Shown here: positions 59,809 through 64,000 of the stretch, piece by piece
How the letters are laid out: each line of letters opens with the position of its first letter
Numbering within the stretch: the first letter of the stretch is position 1
Assembly (NCBI RefSeq): GCF_016429255.1
Contig: NZ_JAELUG010000003.1
Span: forward strand, 1 to 64,000
Length of the DNA: 64,000 nt
Source: Rhizobium sp. ASV8
GTDB taxonomy: Bacteria > Pseudomonadota > Alphaproteobacteria > Rhizobiales > Rhizobiaceae
Direction of reading: 5' to 3'
Notes under the pieces: generated by a model
The model's database searches: none
What the model was told of the DNA's origin: nothing
Seen by the model: the letters and a program-made list of their open reading frames with translations, nothing else
Translations under genes and position numbers: made by a program

Positions 59809-60933
59809 ATGACCAAAGCCCGCGAAAACCATCGCGAAGACGCGGCTGGCCGCGCCAATGTGGAAGATACCCCCGAGCTACTGGCCTATTACGAGGAGCT
59901 GGAGCGGCATAAGGCCGGCGCCTTGTGGACGGTCGCCAACAAGATCGAGCCGTGGCAGCCGAAGTCAGCTTCCGTGCCGGTGCTCTGGCGTTACGCCGAT
60001 CTTCGCGACCACGTCCTGCGGTCCGTCGATCTGGTGACGCCGGAGAAGGCGGGTCGGCGAGTGATCTATCTCAGCAATCCGGGCCGTCAGGATGTGGCCG
60101 CTGCTGTCGGCTGGCTCTATTCAGGCTTGCAGGTGATGCATCCGGGCGAGGCGGCATCCGCCCATGCGCATTCCGCATCGGCGCTACGCTTCATCATGGA
60201 GGGTTCGGGAGCCTATACGATCGTCGATGGCCACAAAATGACGCTTGGGGCCAACGATTTCGTTCTGACGCCAAACGGTACCTGGCACGAGCATGGTATC
60301 GCCGAGGACGGTACGCCCTGCATCTGGCAGGACGGCCTGGACATCCCGCTGGTCAATGCTCTCGAGGCCAATTTCTACGCCGTTCATGACGAATTGCGCC
60401 AAGCTGTCGGCCATCCCGTCGATGACATGACCGCGACCTGGGGTAATCCCGGTCTGCGGCCGGCGGAGAGCAAATGGGGGCATGCCTATTCACCTCTGTT
60501 TAAGTACGAATGGGCGCCGACCTATGAAGCGTTGAGCCGCTATGCATCGGTGACCGATGGCTCGCCGTTCGACGGCGTTTTCATGAACTATGTAAATCCG
60601 CTTACCGGCGGCCCGGTCATGCAGACCATCGGCGCTTCCATGCAGATGCTGCGCCCCGGTGAGAAGACCAAGGCGCATCGTCATACCGGCAGCGTTCTCT
60701 ATCAATGCGCCAAGGGCAGCGGCTATTCGATTATCAACGGCGAGCGCTTCGATTGGAAGGAGCGCGATATTTTCTGCGTGCCGTCCTGGGCATGGCACGA
60801 ACATGCAAACAGCGCGGATCGCGAAGACGCGTGCCTGTTTGCCTTCAACGACATGCCGGTCATGCATTCGCTCGGGCTCTATCGCGAACAGGCTTTCGCG
60901 GACAACGATGGCCATCAGCCGATCAACGGCTAA
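59809..60933 (+). CDS. Gentisate 1,2-dioxygenase-like double cupin
   Basis: 374 residues, two cupin domains. First cupin: ASAHAHSASALRFIMEG, then WHEHG. Second: TKAHRHTGSVLYQCAKG, then AWHEHA. Both keep the paired His ligands, which is notable because gentisate dioxygenases usually bind iron in only one. It would open an aromatic ring (gentisate, salicylate or 1-hydroxy-2-naphthoate) with Fe(II) and oxygen. GGGAGG precedes the ATG. The next gene is the expected ring-fission product hydrolase, 13 nt on. Confidence 0.88.
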   Translation: MTKARENHREDAAGRANVEDTPELLAYYEELERHKAGALWTVANKIEPWQPKSASVPVLWRYADLRDHVLRSVDLVTPEKAGRRVIYLSNPGRQDVAAAVGWLYSGLQVMHPGEAASAHAHSASALRFIMEGSGAYTIVDGHKMTLGANDFVLTPNGTWHEHGIAEDGTPCIWQDGLDIPLVNALEANFYAVHDELRQAVGHPVDDMTATWGNPGLRPAESKWGHAYSPLFKYEWAPTYEALSRYASVTDGSPFDGVFMNYVNPLTGGPVMQTIGASMQMLRPGEKTKAHRHTGSVLYQCAKGSGYSIINGERFDWKERDIFCVPSWAWHEHANSADREDACLFAFNDMPVMHSLGLYREQAFADNDGHQPING

Positions 60934-60946
60934 GGAAAGGTATATT

Positions 60947-61858
60947 ATGCGTCTTGTAACCTATCGAAACGGGGTCGAAGCCGGGGCGCGGCTTGGGGTG
61001 ATGTCCGGTGATCTCGTCGTCGACGTCGCATGGCTGGGGGAAGCTTTCGGTGTGGACCTGCCTGACACGATGCTTGGCCTGATTGACCTTGGCCCCGTCG
61101 GACCGGAACGGCTGCGCGATTTGCTGCGCGAGTGCGGTGCGCGTTTTCCAGCGGGAACGGCCCTTCCATTGGCGAATGTCAAACTGCTGGCGCCGATACC
61201 GCGCCCACGCAAGAACATCTTCGGCATCGGTCTGAACTATGTGGAGCACGTAGCGGAATCGGCGAAGTCACTGGATACCTCCAAGGAATTGCCGAAGCAG
61301 CCTGTCATCTTCTCCAAGCCGCCAACGACGGTTATCGGCCCCGGTGACGCAATCGAGCACAATGCCCGCATCACGCAGCAGCTCGATTGGGAAGTCGAAC
61401 TGGCTGTCGTCATCGGGACGACCGCAAAGCGCGTGAGCGAGAAAGACGCCCTTGGCCACGTCTTCGGCTACAGCGTGATGATTGACGTCAGCGCGCGCGA
61501 CAATCGCCGCGCCGGGCAATGGATCTTCTCCAAGGGGCAGGATACCTATGCCCCTTTCGGTCCCTGCATCGTCACGGCCGATGAGATTTCCGATCCGCAT
61601 GATCTGGATCTCTGGCTCACGGTCAATGGCGTGGAGAAGCAGCGTTCGAACACCCGCTTCATGCTTTTCAACGTGCCGACACTGATTGCCGACATCAGCT
61701 CGGGTATCACACTCGAGCCGGGCGACATCATCGCCACGGGAACGCCAGATGGCGTGGGCGCCGGCCGTACGCCTCAGGAGTGGATGTGGCCCGGCGACGT
61801 CGTCGAAGCCACGGTGCAGGGAATCGGCACGATCAGACATCCTGTGGTCGCCATCTGA
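60947..61858 (+). CDS. FAH-family hydrolase (maleyl/fumarylpyruvate type)
   Basis: 303 residues. IFGIGLNYVEHVAES, the metal-binding DWEVELAVVIG segment, YSVMIDVSARD and GDIIATGTPDGVG are the fumarylacetoacetate hydrolase family motifs. It would cut the gentisate ring-fission product to pyruvate and maleate or fumarate. No maleylpyruvate isomerase gene is next to it, so direct hydrolysis is possible. AAGGAAAGG precedes the ATG. Confidence 0.9.
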   Translation: MRLVTYRNGVEAGARLGVMSGDLVVDVAWLGEAFGVDLPDTMLGLIDLGPVGPERLRDLLRECGARFPAGTALPLANVKLLAPIPRPRKNIFGIGLNYVEHVAESAKSLDTSKELPKQPVIFSKPPTTVIGPGDAIEHNARITQQLDWEVELAVVIGTTAKRVSEKDALGHVFGYSVMIDVSARDNRRAGQWIFSKGQDTYAPFGPCIVTADEISDPHDLDLWLTVNGVEKQRSNTRFMLFNVPTLIADISSGITLEPGDIIATGTPDGVGAGRTPQEWMWPGDVVEATVQGIGTIRHPVVAI

Positions 61859-61919
61859 TAGCGCACGAATACAAGATCGGAGCCTCTCGGCTTCATTCAA
61901 CAAAAAAGGGGAGCTTAAC

Positions 61920-63110
61920 ATGTCACTGAAATGGACAAGGCGCAGCCTTATGGGAATTGTCGCAGCCGGCGCCATCATGGCTGCGTTTCCGGTCCTGGCG
62001 CACGACCCGCAGCCCGTCACCATCGGGCTGATTACCACGCTGTCCACGCCGGCCGGTTACATCGGCGAGGATATCCGGGATGCCTTCAATCTCGCTCTCA
62101 AGGAAGAAGGAGGCAAACTCGGAGGCGTGCCGGTCACGCTGAAGATCGAGGACGATGCGCTGAAGCCTGCCAACGGCAAGCAGATCGTCGACAAGATGCT
62201 GGGGGAAAACATCAAGCTCTATACGGGTGTCAACTTCTCCAACGTGCTGGCGGCGGTCCTTCCGAGCGTATTGACCGCGAAGGCATTCTACGTGAGCAAC
62301 AATCCCGGCCCGTCGACGTTCGCTGGCGAAAAGTGCAATTCGAATTACTTCGTCGCATCCTATCAGAACGACGCGTTTCATGAGGCCGCCGGCCTGGCGG
62401 CCAACGAACTTGGCTTCAAGAAGATGGTCATTCTTGCGCCGAACTATCAGGCAGGACGCGATGCACTCGAGGGCTTCAAGCGTACCTATAAGGGGGAGAT
62501 CGTCGGCGAGATCTATACCAAGCTCGATCAGACGGATTTTTCCGTCGAGCTTGCGCGCGTCAAGTCGCTTGCACCTGACGCCATCTACCAGTTCCATCCC
62601 GGCGGCGCGGGCATCAATTTCGCCAAGCAATACGCCAATTCCGGCATGGCTGCCTCGATCCCGATGGTCATTCCGAGCTTCTCCATGGATGCGCGCATGA
62701 TCCAGGCGACGGGCAATGCCGCCGATGGCGTCTACGCCTCCGCCCTCTGGACGACGGAGACCGATAACCCCGCCTCCAAGGCTTTTGTCGAGGCCTTCCG
62801 TAAGGATTATGGCCGCGATCCGACGATCTATGCGGCGCAGGCCTATGATACCGCCCATCTGATCGGCACCGGCCTGAAGGCCGTGGGCGGCGATCTTTCC
62901 AAGGAAGATGAATTCCGCAACGCGTTGCGAAAGGCCGATTTCACGGCGATCCGCGGCGCGTTCAAGATGGGACCCAATCAACATCCGATTCAAGACTACT
63001 ATCTGACAAAATTCGAAAAGAACGCCGATGGCAAGATCGTCCAGAAGATCGTTCGGAAGGTCGCATCGGACTACGGCGATGCCTATGCGTCCAAATGCTC
63101 GATGAAATAG
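61920..63110 (+). CDS. Branched-chain-type ABC transporter substrate-binding protein (aromatic acid uptake by context)
   Basis: 396 residues, LivK/type 1 fold. Signal peptide SLMGIVAAGAIMAAFPVLAH, then VTIGLITTLSTPAGYIGEDI and MVILAPNYQAGRDALEGFKR. The sequence resembles receptors used for aromatic acids in catabolic operons (e.g. HmgA/benzoate-like clusters), and the operon context agrees. Followed by a stem-loop. Confidence 0.88.
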   Translation: MSLKWTRRSLMGIVAAGAIMAAFPVLAHDPQPVTIGLITTLSTPAGYIGEDIRDAFNLALKEEGGKLGGVPVTLKIEDDALKPANGKQIVDKMLGENIKLYTGVNFSNVLAAVLPSVLTAKAFYVSNNPGPSTFAGEKCNSNYFVASYQNDAFHEAAGLAANELGFKKMVILAPNYQAGRDALEGFKRTYKGEIVGEIYTKLDQTDFSVELARVKSLAPDAIYQFHPGGAGINFAKQYANSGMAASIPMVIPSFSMDARMIQATGNAADGVYASALWTTETDNPASKAFVEAFRKDYGRDPTIYAAQAYDTAHLIGTGLKAVGGDLSKEDEFRNALRKADFTAIRGAFKMGPNQHPIQDYYLTKFEKNADGKIVQKIVRKVASDYGDAYASKCSMK

Positions 63111-63128
63111 CGGTATTCGCTCAGAGAT

Positions 63129-63165
63129 CCCGCCTAGGAAGCAGCTGTTGCCGCTCCTGGGCGGG
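63129..63165 (+). terminator. Intercistronic stem-loop after the binding protein
   Basis: 11-bp stem with one G-U pair: CCCGCCTAGGA (63129-63139) and TCCTGGGCGGG (63155-63165), about 18 nt after the stop. Confidence 0.6.
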
Positions 63166-63203
63166 GTCATTGCCTCGCGAATTTTCAGAATGGGGAAAGC
63201 GGG

Positions 63204-64000
63204 ATGCTGCTATTCATCGAACAGGTGCTCAATGGCCTGCAATATGGGGCCATGCTTTTCATGCTGGCATCCGGACTGACGCTGATTTTTGGTATCATGG
63301 GCGTCATCAACCTGACCCATGGCGCGTTCTACATGGTCGGAGCCTATTGCGCCGCCTTCGCCATACTGGGAAGCGGCAGCTTCCTGGTGGGGATGGTGGC
63401 CGCCGTTCTGGGCGCGGGTCTTTACGCCATGGCGATCGAGCTTTCGGTCGTGCAATGGCTCTACAAGCGTGATCATCTCTATCAGGTGCTTGCTACGCTC
63501 GGGCTCATTCTGTTTACCAATGAAGCCGTCAGCATGATCTTCGGGCGCCAGCCGCCCTTTGTGGATATACCGTCCGCCCTGCAGGGCGCCGTTTCGATCC
63601 TGCCGGGGGTGGAATATCCCGTCATGCGTCTCGCATTCATCGTCGTCGGAGCGCTTGTGGCAATCGGATTGTGGTTGCTGGTCAACAAGACGCGTATCGG
63701 CATGCTGATCCGCGCCGGCGCGGACGACCGGGAGATGGTGGATGCGCTCGGGGTCAATGTTCGCCGTCTCTATACGATCCTGTTTGGTCTCGGCGGCGCG
63801 CTTTGCGGCCTGGCCGGCGTGATGGCCGCGCCGCTCCTGGCGATCGAGATCGGCATGGGCGAACGCGTTCTGATCACGACCTTCGTCGTCATCGTCATCG
63901 GCGGTGTCGGGTCGATCAGGGGAGCACTGGTCGGAGCGCTTCTGGTCGGGATGGTCGACAGCATGGGACGCGCCTACCTTCCACAACTGATGCAGTTGCT
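63204..64000 (+). CDS. Branched-chain-type ABC transporter permease (LivH-like), 3'-truncated by the window
   Basis: At least 265 residues, running off the right edge. MLLFIEQVLNGLQYGAMLFM and the GVINLTHGAFYMVGAYC motif mark it as a LivH-type permease; RAGADDREMVDALGVNVRR is the ATPase-contact loop. About seven hydrophobic segments visible. ATG 63204 follows GGGAAAGCGGG. The second permease and ATPases are presumably beyond the window. Confidence 0.93.
   Translation, partial: MLLFIEQVLNGLQYGAMLFMLASGLTLIFGIMGVINLTHGAFYMVGAYCAAFAILGSGSFLVGMVAAVLGAGLYAMAIELSVVQWLYKRDHLYQVLATLGLILFTNEAVSMIFGRQPPFVDIPSALQGAVSILPGVEYPVMRLAFIVVGALVAIGLWLLVNKTRIGMLIRAGADDREMVDALGVNVRRLYTILFGLGGALCGLAGVMAAPLLAIEIGMGERVLITTFVVIVIGGVGSIRGALVGALLVGMVDSMGRAYLPQLMQL

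Overview
The window looks like a replicon segment from a member of the Rhizobiaceae (Rhizobium, Agrobacterium or Sinorhizobium type). The evidence is the high GC content, two HWE-type sensor kinases, a bacteriophytochrome, many small rhizobial stress proteins, a VirJ/AcvB-like protein, a rhizobial mosaic palindrome at 57155-57244, and a dense set of ABC uptake operons. No replication or transfer genes are visible. The only mobile-element traces are two short transposase remnants. No identification by database search was possible.

Region 1 (1-3.6 kb) holds the end of a serine hydrolase gene, a family 5 peptide-type binding protein and an M20 amidohydrolase.

Region 2 (3.6-36 kb) appears to be a general stress island. 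Reading the gaps between genes, I found nine exact matches to the alphaproteobacterial EcfG/RpoE2 promoter (GGAAC-N16-CGTT), plus several one-mismatch copies. Each faces a gene or a short operon: an HWE kinase with two GAF domains and a receiver, a membrane protein with a 25-aa microprotein, topoisomerase IB, small secreted proteins, a single-domain response regulator, treZ and treY (divergent, with back-to-back promoters), a DUF2171 protein and a DUF1328 protein. Also here are glgX, a mechanosensitive channel, heme oxygenase with a bacteriophytochrome, a divergent Nramp transporter, and a response-regulator receiver fused in frame to a EutQ-like cupin. treZ, treY and glgX together would convert glycogen-type glucans to trehalose. 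The island ends near tRNA-Lys(CUU) and a VirJ-like gene.

Region 3 (37-48 kb) is an amino-acid catabolic cluster: a GntR regulator and a ProC-like reductase on the minus strand, then divergently an ABC transporter, a DapA-like lyase/deaminase, a D-amino-acid-type FAD oxidase, an aldehyde dehydrogenase, a proline-racemase-family enzyme with a Ser/Cys catalytic pair, and two short-chain dehydrogenases. This set fits hydroxyproline degradation.

Region 4 (48-53.6 kb) is a YtfQRT-YjfF-type sugar ABC operon that ends with its own GntR regulator. Region 5 (54-58.7 kb) is a family 3 ABC transporter with an amidase. Region 6 (58.7-59.4 kb) is a small accessory patch with a SUKH (SMI1/KNR4) protein and an IS6-type remnant. 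Region 7 (59.8-64 kb) has a gentisate-dioxygenase-type double cupin, an FAH-family hydrolase and the beginning of a branched-chain-type ABC transporter that runs off the window.
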